DNA of 27,871 nt from Elusimicrobiota bacterium (lineage in GTDB: Bacteria > Elusimicrobiota > Elusimicrobia > Elusimicrobiales > UBA9959): assembly GCA_030639665.1 (NCBI GenBank), contig DAOWCC010000005.1, forward strand, positions 1 to 27,871. The letters are read 5' to 3'. This document shows positions 14,050 to 22,741 of the stretch, in pieces (position 1 is the first letter of the stretch; each line of letters starts with the position of its first letter). Made by a program: the position numbers and the translations under genes. The notes beneath the pieces were generated by a model. The model was given only the letters and a program-made list of their open reading frames with translations, was not told the DNA's origin and did no database searches.

Positions 14050-17000
14050 CTATTTTGTAAAAGATTTTATGACTTCTTTTATGGTTTTTATGGGCTTATC
14101 AACCGAATTTATTTTTATGCCATCACCGAATTTTGAAGGCACAAAAATTATATCTTCTTTAAATATCTCACCCCACTTGTTTAATACAGCCATATCTATG
14201 GGTGATTTCGATTTGAAGAAAATTTCAATGGAATTTTCTTTTTGATTAACGCTTCTCACGGCATGCTTTGCCAGTGATTTTCTAAGTTTTAGTATTTCAG
14301 TAAAATTTTTAAGCGGAGTTGGCGCGGCTCCCGATAAATCTTCAAGCTCTTTTAAAATACCGTTTATATCTTCAAGCTTCGCGTTAAGAAGCTTTTTATA
14401 AAAATTAAGCCTTTCCATATCATCATTTATATAGTCGGCAGGAATAAAGGCGGGAACTTTCAAATCTATATCAATCTCTTCAGCTTCCGGTTTAACGGCT
14501 TTTCCCTTAAGCTTATCCACTTCTCCATTAAGCAATTTTATATACAAATCAAGACCTATAGAATTTATAAAGCCATGCTGTTTTGAGCCAAGAAGATCTC
14601 CCGAGCCTCTTATTTCAAGATCGCGCATCGCAAGCCTGAACCCCGAGCCCAGCTCCGTAAATTCCTCCAAAGCACTTAATCTTTTCATGGCTATTTCACT
14701 TATGCTCTCGGCTGTTTCAGTTTCATCCTCAAAATATTCCCGTTCATATTTTTTTACCCGCTTCTTACCTGTTACCTGTCCCCTTTCACCTGCCACCTTT
14801 TGCATCCATCCGGGATAAAAGAGATAACAATACGCTTTCTGACTTTCTCTGCCTATTCTGCCGCGCAATTGATAAAGCTGAGCCAAACCCAGTTTATGTG
14901 CGTCTTCCACTATGAGAGTGTTTACATTTCCGATATCAAGACCGGATTCTATTATTGTGGAAGCCAACAGAATATCGTATTTTTTATGCAGAAAATCCAG
15001 CATATTTTTTTCAATCATCTCGCCTTTCATTTGGCCATGAACCACGGCTATCCTCAAGTCGGGCATCAATTTTTTCAAAAAATTTAATTTGGCGTTTATA
15101 GTTTGCACTCTATTGTGAACATAATAAACTTGTCCGCCGCGATTAAGCTCAAAACTTATAGCCTCAATTACGGTTTTATTATTAAAAGGCCCGACATCTG
15201 TGCTTATCGGCAAACGCCCTACGGGAGGAGTTTCAATAACCGACATGCTTTTTAAGCTGGATAAGGATTGATAAAGCGTTCTCGGTATGGGCGTGGCCGA
15301 AAGCATTAAAAGATGCACCCCTTTAGCCATGGCTTTTAATTTATCCTTATCTTTTACGCCAAAACGGTGTTCTTCATCTATTATTAAAATTCCAAGATTT
15401 TTGAAAACAACATCTTTTTGCAAAAGCCTGTGCGTGCCTATAACTATATCGCAAACGCCCGTTGCCAAATCGGCAATAACTTTTTTTTGCTTTGCTTTGC
15501 TTTCAAATCTGGATATGATGGCGATATTAACGGGAAATTCTCTAAATCTCTCGCAAAAAGTTCTGTAATGCTGTTCGGCAAGTATGGTGGTGGGAGCTAA
15601 AATAACCGCCTGTTTGGAATTTAAAACAGCGCGGGCGGCCGCTCGCATGGCAACTTCCGTTTTTCCAAAACCCACATCACCGACAACCAATCTGTTCATC
15701 GGATAAGGCGAAGCCATATCATCCAAAGTATCTCTGATAACCGAAAGCTGATCGGGAGTTTCTTCAAAAGGAAAGGAATCGGAAAATTCCCGTTCCAAAT
15801 GCCCCACGTCCGCCAAGGGAGGAATTTTAACAGCCTGCCTTTCGGCTTCAACTTTCAAAATATCCTTTGCCAGACTTTCAACTTCTTTCTTGACGCGATT
15901 TTTAATATCTTTCCAGCGCTTTGTATCCATGTGCGAAAGTTTTGGAGCTTTGGCATGAGAACTTACATATTTTTGAACTTTCTGAAATTCATAAAGCGGC
16001 ACCATTAATTTATCGCCTTTTGAATATTCAATAAAAAGGCATTCCGTATCATCGGTTTCTTCTAAAGAAACCGGCCTTATGCCCATATATTTTCCGATGC
16101 CATAGTCTTCATGCACGATAAAATCGCCGACTCTAAGATCGGTTAATTTAAAAAACTTGGCTTTTTGTTTTTTTATGCCGCGGTTTAAATGATAATGCCT
16201 TTGAAATATTTCCGACGATGTTATTACGGCAAGTTTCTCCTTTTCAAGCGCAAAGCCTTCGGCCATCGCCCCAATCATAAACCTGCAATATTCGTGAATA
16301 TCATGGTCTTCAAATAATTCCAGCAATCTTTCCTTTTCACCGCGATTAAGACAAAAAATATTTATATTAAAGTTTTTTGAGGCAAGCCTTTTTATCTCTT
16401 TGGCCACAATAGCCATATCACAAGCAAAACTCATGTTTTTTACGGCCCCGAAATTTTGTTTTTCTCCAAAACCCTGAGCATCGGATATAATGAGGGAACA
16501 TCTTTTTTGAATACTTTCGTCAAGAGCGTCAAATTCAATATTTTTGTCTATAATTATTTCAAAGCCGGAATCTATGCGGCTTGAAAAAAATTCGCTTAAG
16601 CCCTTAATTTTGTACGGCGGAATACTTAATCTTTGAAAAAAATCCACGGTATGCTGGGTTTCTATTTCAAAATCGCGGATAAAATCCAACTCATCGCCAA
16701 AGAAAAGCCTGAACGGCCTTTCGGCGTCAGCCGGAAACACATCTATAATCGCGCCCCTCACCGCAAATTCCCCCGTATTTTCCACGAAATGAGTTCTGCT
16801 GTAACCCGCTTCGCTCAATTTGGTTATTATTTGCGCCCTGTTATACGCGGAACCTACGGAAAAAGAAAGACTGGCTTTAAGATATTCTTCTTTTGAAAAT
16901 ATCTCTTTTAAAATATGGCTTGGAGATGAAAAGATAATCAGCGGTTTTTTATCTTGCCTGTCCAATCTATTCAAAGTTTTAATATTTAAGCTTTCATCAT

Positions 17001-17208
17001 CAGCCCAAAAGAGTGTTTCAAAAGAAGTTTCTTTACTTGCCAGTTTACCGATTGAGGAAGTATAACTGTCCAAATCATAAAAATCCGAATCATCGCAAGA
17101 ACTTAAAAAAAGTATATTTTTTTTACCTTCGGCTAAGCGTTTAACCAAGAAATAACTTATGGCGCTGAGATTTGGAAGCTGACTTATTATGGTTTTTGTA
17201 TCCCGCAT
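14050..17208 (-). CDS. mfd: transcription-repair coupling factor Mfd
   Basis: Mfd binds RNA polymerase stalled at DNA damage, pushes it off with ATP-driven translocation and recruits UvrA. The protein has 1052 residues (E. coli 1148), the shorter side being the N-terminal UvrB-like part. The polymerase-binding domain starts at DFIVHEDYGIGKYMG. Helicase motif I is GDVGFGKTEVA (K516), motif II is DEEHRFGV, motif III is LSATPIPRTL and motif VI is QLRGRIGR. After CYLFYPGWMQ there is an insert of about 30 residues (roughly 800-830) rich in Lys and Glu, part of it written by a word-like DNA repeat (14764-14801). Homologues usually go straight to EKRL...EFTELGSGF. The gene is divergent from alr. Confidence 0.97.
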   Translation of the reverse strand: MRDTKTIISQLPNLSAISYFLVKRLAEGKKNILFLSSCDDSDFYDLDSYTSSIGKLASKETSFETLFWADDESLNIKTLNRLDRQDKKPLIIFSSPSHILKEIFSKEEYLKASLSFSVGSAYNRAQIITKLSEAGYSRTHFVENTGEFAVRGAIIDVFPADAERPFRLFFGDELDFIRDFEIETQHTVDFFQRLSIPPYKIKGLSEFFSSRIDSGFEIIIDKNIEFDALDESIQKRCSLIISDAQGFGEKQNFGAVKNMSFACDMAIVAKEIKRLASKNFNINIFCLNRGEKERLLELFEDHDIHEYCRFMIGAMAEGFALEKEKLAVITSSEIFQRHYHLNRGIKKQKAKFFKLTDLRVGDFIVHEDYGIGKYMGIRPVSLEETDDTECLFIEYSKGDKLMVPLYEFQKVQKYVSSHAKAPKLSHMDTKRWKDIKNRVKKEVESLAKDILKVEAERQAVKIPPLADVGHLEREFSDSFPFEETPDQLSVIRDTLDDMASPYPMNRLVVGDVGFGKTEVAMRAAARAVLNSKQAVILAPTTILAEQHYRTFCERFREFPVNIAIISRFESKAKQKKVIADLATGVCDIVIGTHRLLQKDVVFKNLGILIIDEEHRFGVKDKDKLKAMAKGVHLLMLSATPIPRTLYQSLSSLKSMSVIETPPVGRLPISTDVGPFNNKTVIEAISFELNRGGQVYYVHNRVQTINAKLNFLKKLMPDLRIAVVHGQMKGEMIEKNMLDFLHKKYDILLASTIIESGLDIGNVNTLIVEDAHKLGLAQLYQLRGRIGRESQKAYCYLFYPGWMQKVAGERGQVTGKKRVKKYEREYFEDETETAESISEIAMKRLSALEEFTELGSGFRLAMRDLEIRGSGDLLGSKQHGFINSIGLDLYIKLLNGEVDKLKGKAVKPEAEEIDIDLKVPAFIPADYINDDMERLNFYKKLLNAKLEDINGILKELEDLSGAAPTPLKNFTEILKLRKSLAKHAVRSVNQKENSIEIFFKSKSPIDMAVLNKWGEIFKEDIIFVPSKFGDGIKINSVDKPIKTIKEVIKSFTK
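14764..14801. repeat. word-like repeat inside mfd
   Basis: Variations of ACCTG recur (TTACCTG, TTACCTG, TTTCACCTG, CCACC) in 38 bases. The same vocabulary appears in the nnrE/Yip1 gap (about 7939-7973). It encodes the GERGQVTGKK part of the Mfd insert. Confidence 0.55.
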
Positions 17209-17296
17209 GAATAATCAAATGATATAATTTTAATAAGGAAAAAGCGAAGCGGCGCTGTAGCGCTGTAGTCCTGCCGCGCTATTGCGCTGATTTATT

Positions 17297-18376
17297 ATGA
17301 ATAAATGGATTGAAATAGATTTAAAACTTATAAAGCGTAATGTCGCGGCCATCAAGAAAACGCTAAAAAAAGAAACAAAATTCATGGCTGTCGTAAAAGC
17401 CGACGCTTATGGCCATGGCGCGATTAAAGTTTCAAATACAGCTCTAAGAGCCGGCGCTGATTTATTGGGCGTTTTATCCGTCGATGAAGCCATCATATTA
17501 AGAAAAGCCGGCATTAAAGCCGATATCACAGTGCTTGCCCCGTCCCTTCTAACGGATATAGATAAAATAAAACAATACCGCCTTATTCCAACCGCGGACT
17601 CTCTTAAATTTTTAAAAGCCCTCAACAAAAAAAGCTCAGTCAAGAAACCTCAGCCCTATTATCTTGATATTGATTTCGGCTTAAAACGCTGGGGTATTAA
17701 TCCAAACGATTTTTTGAATTTTTTTAAAAAGGCTTTAACATTCAAGAATATTAAAATTTCAGCCATATCAACTCATATAGATTATGTTCCGCCGAAAAAC
17801 ATGACGGAAGCTGAAGAAAAATTATCGCAATTTAAAAAACTTGGAGACGCCGCCAAAACTTTAGCCCCCGGCATTTTACTTCACGCCGCCAATAGTTCAA
17901 TTTTATGCGACTTTCCCCACTGGCAGCTTAATATGGTCAGAATAGGCAATCTCATTTACGGCCTATATCCTTCCAAAATATATTTGGAAAAAACCAAAGG
18001 CGCTCCCATCAAAGGCATTGAGCGGCCTTGGAAATTTTATTCGAAAATAATATCCATAAAAAACGCAAGCAAAGGCGAATCCCTGGGCTATTCAAGCGAA
18101 TTCGTAGCCGTAAAAAAAATGAAGATTGCGACAATCGCCACCGGTTATGGCGATGGCCTTACCATGGAGCCTACGGATAAAAGCATTAAACTCTCCTCGG
18201 GCTTTTCTCATTGGGGAATAATAAAAGGGCATAAAGCTCCGTTTATAGGCAAAAGCGGTATCTGCCATACGCTTTTGGATATAAGCGATATTGGTAATGT
18301 GAAAATAGGCGATAAAGTGTTATTACCCGTCAGAAGAACCGGCGCGAGCCAAAGAATTCCAAGAATATACAGATAA
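17297..18376 (+). CDS. alr: alanine racemase
   Basis: This PLP enzyme makes D-alanine for peptidoglycan. The PLP lysine is K34 in AVVKADAYGHG and the second catalytic base is Y284 in ATGYGDGL. HAANSSILC and MVRIGNLIYGLYPS are further family signatures, and the length (359) is normal. It is divergent from mfd and convergent with the PBP1a gene, so two cell-wall genes face each other. No Shine-Dalgarno site precedes the ATG; the 88-bp upstream gap holds word-like repeats of GCGCTGTAGCGCTGTAG and a TATAAT at about 17222. Confidence 0.97.
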   Translation: MNKWIEIDLKLIKRNVAAIKKTLKKETKFMAVVKADAYGHGAIKVSNTALRAGADLLGVLSVDEAIILRKAGIKADITVLAPSLLTDIDKIKQYRLIPTADSLKFLKALNKKSSVKKPQPYYLDIDFGLKRWGINPNDFLNFFKKALTFKNIKISAISTHIDYVPPKNMTEAEEKLSQFKKLGDAAKTLAPGILLHAANSSILCDFPHWQLNMVRIGNLIYGLYPSKIYLEKTKGAPIKGIERPWKFYSKIISIKNASKGESLGYSSEFVAVKKMKIATIATGYGDGLTMEPTDKSIKLSSGFSHWGIIKGHKAPFIGKSGICHTLLDISDIGNVKIGDKVLLPVRRTGASQRIPRIYR

Positions 18377-18388
18377 AATAAAATTTAA

Positions 18389-18411
18389 GAGTCGAAGAGT
18401 CAAGGAGTCAG
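18389..18411. repeat. GAGTC word repeat in the alr/PBP1a gap
   Basis: GAGTC recurs three times in 23 bases (AGAGTCGAAGAGTCAAGGAG and on). The rest of the 119-bp convergent gap is AT-rich, with no clear terminator. Confidence 0.45.
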
Positions 18412-18495
18412 ACTTCAACCAAGCTTTTTTCATTAAATAAAACTCAAATCTATATTGCTCTGAAACTCTTAACACCCAACTCTAAACTGTTTTTA

Positions 18496-20613
18496 TTAGT
18501 GTTCAGCGTCGCAGAATTCCTGCGGTTCGGTGCCTTTTACAAAGGCTTCAAGAAATCTTTTTTTACAAGTCGGCAGGGCGAGTTTTCCCGTTGTGGGATC
18601 TATTGTCACGAAAACAATATCGGGCGGCGTGAAAAAATCTGAAACGGGTTTGTCTTTTAGCGCCGCTTTCATTATCGCGGTCCACCATGGAGCCACCATG
18701 CCGCCGCCGGTCCAATGCTTTAATGTAGGGAAAGAATAATCATCATAACCCACCCAGCCCGCGGCCACCAAATCCGGCGTCATGCCGATAAACCATAAAT
18801 CTTTGGATTCCTGGCTGGTGCCTGTTTTGCCGGCTATCGGTCTTCTAAGCCGCCGCACATAGGCGCCTGTTCCTCTATCAACAACACCTTTCATCATATT
18901 GAGCAAAACATAACAATTTTGAGGCGAAAATCTTTCTTCTTCTCTTGGAATATGGCTTTCAAGAATTTTGCCTTGAGCGTTTACAACTTTGATAACGGAA
19001 TAAGGGTCGGTATGTATACCGGAATTGGCGAAAGTGCCGAAAGCGTTTGCCATTTCAAGATTTGTAACCAATGAAGTTCCAAGCCCGACTGAAGGAACGG
19101 GAGATAAATAACTTTTAATACCGGCTTTATGCGCCACATCAACCACAAGCGTCGACCCCACTCTGTTTACAAGAAAAACGGAGGCAAGATTTCGGGATAG
19201 TTCAAGCGCGCGCCTTAGAGGAATTCTGCCTAAAAATTTATCGCTGTAATTTGAGGGAACCCATATTTTAAAATCTTTATCGCCGATAAACGGCTGAATG
19301 GCAAGGTCAATGGAATAAGTATCGGTGGAACCCTCTAAAAGACGCCAATCTTTTCCGTCATAATAAAAAGCCATCGGAGAATCTTCGACCATAGTGGAAG
19401 GCGTATAACCGCTCATCAGCGCCGACATCCATACAAACGGTTTAAATGTGGAACCTGCCTGCCTTTTGCTTTGAGTGGCTCTGTTGAACTCGCTTTCTTT
19501 ATAATCTCTGCCGCCTATCATGGCTCTTATGGCTCCGGTTTTAACATCCAGCATTATAAATGAACCTTGAAGCGTGGCCGTGGACAAAGGATTATCAAGC
19601 GTAGAATTATTCAAAACATATTTGGCTTGCTCTTCATCACGATACTTAAGCTGTTTCTCCATTTCTTCTTCAGCCACTTTCTGAATACCCATATCAAGCG
19701 TGGTATAGATTTTCATACCGCCTTTCCACAATTGCGCGCTACCGTATTTGGGCGACAATTTACGCCGGATATGCTCAACAAAATAAGGAGCTTTTACCGT
19801 AAACATGGACGATTTTTCAGTGGGCACCGGTTCCTTGAGAACCGCTTGTCTTTCTTCGTGGGTAATAAACTCCCGCTCCTCCATTCTCTTTAAAACGAGA
19901 GAGCGTCTATGTTTTGCTTTTTTCTTATCTTTAAAAGGAGAATATCTTTCAGGTAAAGCGACAAGACCGGCCAAAAGAGAACAATCGGCAAGGGTCATTT
20001 CAGAGACATCCTTATCGAAATATAACTTCGCCGCCGCCTGAACGCCATAAACTCCGCCGCCCCAATAAATCTGATTCAAATACATCTGAAGTATTTCCTG
20101 CTTTGAAAAATTTCTTTCGATTTGAATTGAAAGAAACATTTCTTTTATTTTTCTTGTAATGGTTTTTTCAGGCTTAAGAAATATGAGCTTTGAAAGCTGC
20201 TGCGTAATGGTGGAACCGCCTTGCGCGGCGCGCCTATGCATAATATCGCGCATAAGAGCTCTGGCTATACCCTTTGGCGAAATCCCCCAATGTTTGAAAA
20301 AATTATGATCTTCCATGGCTATGATTGCGTTTTGCAAGTCAACGGGAATTTTGTTTAAGGACAAAAAAGCTCTTCTCTCAATTGAAAGCTCAGCTATGAT
20401 TTCTTCATTAATATCATAAACATAAGTGGTAAGAGACGGCGTATATTCATCAAGTTTATCTATGGAAGGAATATCGGAAAGAATCTTTCTCATTAATAAA
20501 GAAGATGATATTACGGCAATAGAGGAAAACACCGCCACCAAATAAACAAACCGTAAAAAAAGCCTGTGAGAAGGCAACTCTTTAAGTTCTTTTATCTTGT
20601 ATTTTTTGAGCAT
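18496..20613 (-). CDS. mrcA: penicillin-binding protein 1A, bifunctional transglycosylase/transpeptidase
   Basis: This class A PBP polymerises glycan strands from lipid II and cross-links them in the periplasm. It has one membrane span (about 22-44). The GT51 domain shows EDHNFFKHWG with the catalytic Glu, and QGGSTITQQLSK. The transpeptidase domain shows S388-TFK (GSTFKPF), SRN, and KTGTSQ. At 705 residues it is somewhat shorter than E. coli PBP1a and ends soon after the transpeptidase domain (CDAEH), with no added C-terminal domain. A TATAAT on the minus strand at 20631-20626 would give a leader of only about six bases. Confidence 0.97.
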   Translation of the reverse strand: MLKKYKIKELKELPSHRLFLRFVYLVAVFSSIAVISSSLLMRKILSDIPSIDKLDEYTPSLTTYVYDINEEIIAELSIERRAFLSLNKIPVDLQNAIIAMEDHNFFKHWGISPKGIARALMRDIMHRRAAQGGSTITQQLSKLIFLKPEKTITRKIKEMFLSIQIERNFSKQEILQMYLNQIYWGGGVYGVQAAAKLYFDKDVSEMTLADCSLLAGLVALPERYSPFKDKKKAKHRRSLVLKRMEEREFITHEERQAVLKEPVPTEKSSMFTVKAPYFVEHIRRKLSPKYGSAQLWKGGMKIYTTLDMGIQKVAEEEMEKQLKYRDEEQAKYVLNNSTLDNPLSTATLQGSFIMLDVKTGAIRAMIGGRDYKESEFNRATQSKRQAGSTFKPFVWMSALMSGYTPSTMVEDSPMAFYYDGKDWRLLEGSTDTYSIDLAIQPFIGDKDFKIWVPSNYSDKFLGRIPLRRALELSRNLASVFLVNRVGSTLVVDVAHKAGIKSYLSPVPSVGLGTSLVTNLEMANAFGTFANSGIHTDPYSVIKVVNAQGKILESHIPREEERFSPQNCYVLLNMMKGVVDRGTGAYVRRLRRPIAGKTGTSQESKDLWFIGMTPDLVAAGWVGYDDYSFPTLKHWTGGGMVAPWWTAIMKAALKDKPVSDFFTPPDIVFVTIDPTTGKLALPTCKKRFLEAFVKGTEPQEFCDAEH

Positions 20614-20625
20614 AATCCGCTGTTT

Positions 20626-20631
20626 ATTATA
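20626..20631 (-). promoter_or_regulatory. -10 box of the PBP1a gene
   Basis: TATAAT on the minus strand, twelve bases before the ATG at 20613, implies a very short leader of about six bases. Confidence 0.4.
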
Positions 20632-20635
20632 CTAA

Positions 20636-20692
20636 AACAGCGCGACAGTGCGACAGCGCGGCAGTACGACTGGTGACTGGCAACTGGCAACT
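20636..20692. repeat. GACAG and CTGGCAA word repeats
   Basis: The first half repeats CGACAG (ACAGCGCGACAGTGCGACAG and on) and the second repeats ACTGGCA (GACTGGCAACTGGCAAC). The first half closely matches the sequence encoding the PdxA tail at 23667-23694. Confidence 0.6.
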
Positions 20693-20719
20693 AAAAATAC
20701 GCTACGCGCATTTTTATTA

Positions 20720-20748
20720 TTGTCACCGAGACGGCTAAAATGCTATTT
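20720..20748 (+). promoter_or_regulatory. promoter of the parvulin-surA-pdxA operon
   Basis: TTGTCA (20720-20725), 17 bases and TATTTT (20743-20748). The predicted start lies at about 20756, next to ATG 20757, so the mRNA would be leaderless or nearly so. Confidence 0.5.
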
Positions 20749-20756
20749 TGTCTTAT

Positions 20757-21581
20757 ATGAATATAAAATTAATCCTCAGCGCGGCAATGATTGCCTTTTT
20801 TCTAAACGCTTGTAATAAAACCGCTAATGAAACAGTGATAGCCACTGTAGGCAAATCAAAAATTAGCCAAATCTATATTGAAAATAAATTATTGGAAATA
20901 TCCCCCGACTATCAAAATCACTTTTTAACAAAAGGCGGCAAAAAACAGTTTCTTGATATTCTTATTAATGAGAGATTGATACTATTGGACGCAAAAAGCA
21001 ATAACATAGGCAAATCGGAAATATACAAACAGCAAACAGCTCAGATGGAAAAAGATTTAAACAAAAAACTGGACGATTTTAAAACTTATCTGATTACAAA
21101 AATGTGGATAGAAGAACTTAAATCAACCAGAATAAATATCCCCGAAGAAGACATAAAAGCTTATTATAATAAAAATCCCAAAGAAGTGGCGGTTGAGCAA
21201 ATTTTACTGCCAACTTACAAAGAGGCTGAAGTAATTTATAAAAGAGTCAAATCAGGCCGGAACTTTTCAAAGGTGGCGAAAGCGAAATCAAAATTAACGG
21301 GACTCCCAAACGGCGGGCGGCTTCCTTCGATAATGAAAGGCGAATTCATACCTGAACTTGAAGATATGGCTTTCAAAATGAAAACCAAGGAAGTGCAAGG
21401 CATCGTAAAAACAAAATTCGGCTATCATATTCTCAGAAAAATATCTCAAAAGCGCCTCGCGTTTAATGAAAATACGAAGATGCGAATAAGACGGGTTTTG
21501 GAAAAGAAAAAATTTGACGAGTATATTAAGGATCTCCAAGTAAAATATAAAATAGAGGTATTAGATGAAAAATATAAATAA
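20757..21581 (+). CDS. parvulin-type peptidyl-prolyl isomerase lipoprotein
   Basis: The N-terminus carries a lipoprotein signal with lipobox LNAC (C19), so the protein is probably anchored in a membrane facing the periplasm. The middle part is helical, as in SurA/PrsA chaperone domains. The C-terminal parvulin domain (about 140-235) shows VEQILLPTYKEAEVIYKR, GGRLPSIMKGEFIPELEDMAF and KTKFGYHILRK. It likely folds exported proteins. The TTG at 20748 is rejected as start because it overlaps the -10 box. The last 17 bases overlap the start of the next gene, a second parvulin protein, suggesting coupling and perhaps duplication. Confidence 0.9.
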   Translation: MNIKLILSAAMIAFFLNACNKTANETVIATVGKSKISQIYIENKLLEISPDYQNHFLTKGGKKQFLDILINERLILLDAKSNNIGKSEIYKQQTAQMEKDLNKKLDDFKTYLITKMWIEELKSTRINIPEEDIKAYYNKNPKEVAVEQILLPTYKEAEVIYKRVKSGRNFSKVAKAKSKLTGLPNGGRLPSIMKGEFIPELEDMAFKMKTKEVQGIVKTKFGYHILRKISQKRLAFNENTKMRIRRVLEKKKFDEYIKDLQVKYKIEVLDEKYK

Positions 21582-22668
21582 ATGCTTATTGTTCTGTTTA
21601 ATTTCAGCCATGAGCGGAGCTAACCAATTACAAGCGAAAGTCATGGACAAAATAGTGGCTAAAGTAAACGGCGAACCCATAATGTCCAGTGAATACACTA
21701 AAAACAAAAACACGATTGTTGAGCAATATAAGAAAGCCATGCCCGGATTTTTTACTCAAAAAAACGCGCAAGAAGAATTATCGCAAAAAGTTCTTGATCA
21801 AATGATTGATGATATTCTGCTAAAACAAAAAGCGAAAAAAATGAAAATTAAAGTTTATGCCCGAGAGCTTGATAAAGGCGTGAATGAAATAAAAAAAAGA
21901 TTCTCTCTTACCGAAAGAGGGGAAATGCTGGATGGCGAAATGGCCGACAAAGCTTTTAAAAATGAACTTGATAAGGAAAATTTAACTCTAGCCGATTTTA
22001 GAGAAAAAATACGCGGACAAATTCTGGTAAAAAAGCTTATAGACCAAACCATTCGCCCGACAGTAAAATTGCCAACCGAAAAAGAAATCAGAGCTTTTTT
22101 TGATAAAGTGAATTATATCGTAAAAGGCGATACTGCCAGCTTAAAAAACATGCCCGCCGAAGAACAGCAGGACATGCTTGCCGTGGCAATGAAATTTAAA
22201 GAATTAACCGCGGAAAGATTGCGCGTAAGACATATCTTCATAAAAATTGAAGAGAACGCTTCTTTTCTTGATAAAAACAAATCTTTAAAAAGAGCTCGGG
22301 ATATAAAAAAGAAACTTGATAAAGGAGAAGACTTTGAGGATCTTGCCAAGCTCCATTCCGATGACAAAGAAAGCGCTTTAAGAGGCGGAGATTTGGGTTA
22401 TGTCTTTAAAGGACTTCTGCCTGAAGAATTGGAAACCGAAGCCCTTTCAATGCAGGTTGGAAAAATATCCAAGCCCGTAAAAACAAAATTCGGCTATCAT
22501 ATTATTAAAGTTGAAGAAAGAAAAGCCGAGCAAAAACTGAAATTTGAACAAGTAAGCAATGAACTCGGCCAATTATTGGCCGCTCAAAACTTCAAAGAAG
22601 ATTTGCTTAAATTTGTGGAAGGCCTGAAAGCAAAGGCTAAAATAAAAATATTTACCGACAAAAAATAA
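21565..22668 (+). CDS. surA: SurA-like periplasmic chaperone/peptidyl-prolyl isomerase
   Basis: This protein (367 aa) has a signal peptide ending around LQA-K (residues 24-25) and then the SurA N-domain start MDKIVAKVNGEPIMSSEY. One parvulin domain (about 218-315) follows, with RVRHIFIKIEE, GEDFEDLAKLHSDD, RGGDLGYVFKG and KTKFGYHIIKVEE. E. coli SurA has two parvulin domains; this form has one. It should help outer-membrane or exported proteins to fold. The Shine-Dalgarno site GAGG lies within the upstream gene, which it overlaps by 17 bases. pdxA follows, an order also seen in enterobacterial surA-pdxA, which supports the assignment. Confidence 0.9.
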   Translation: MKNINKCLLFCLISAMSGANQLQAKVMDKIVAKVNGEPIMSSEYTKNKNTIVEQYKKAMPGFFTQKNAQEELSQKVLDQMIDDILLKQKAKKMKIKVYARELDKGVNEIKKRFSLTERGEMLDGEMADKAFKNELDKENLTLADFREKIRGQILVKKLIDQTIRPTVKLPTEKEIRAFFDKVNYIVKGDTASLKNMPAEEQQDMLAVAMKFKELTAERLRVRHIFIKIEENASFLDKNKSLKRARDIKKKLDKGEDFEDLAKLHSDDKESALRGGDLGYVFKGLLPEELETEALSMQVGKISKPVKTKFGYHIIKVEERKAEQKLKFEQVSNELGQLLAAQNFKEDLLKFVEGLKAKAKIKIFTDKK

Positions 22669-22741
22669 AAACGCAAAGGCGTAAAGGCGCGGGGGTTTTG
22701 AGTTCTCCGCGATTGGTTGTTTTTGCGTTCTCTGCGAATTT
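22669..22741. repeat. GCAAAGGCG word repeat between surA and pdxA
   Basis: The gap reads AAAACGCAAAGGCGTAAAGG and onward, then an inverted-looking TTTTTGCGTTCTCTGCG just before the pdxA ATG. No Shine-Dalgarno site or clear promoter is visible in it. Confidence 0.5.

Noticed and set aside
20636..20692. Word repeats as a CRISPR array
   Set aside because: Units are 6-9 bases, irregular, without spacers of constant length and without cas genes.
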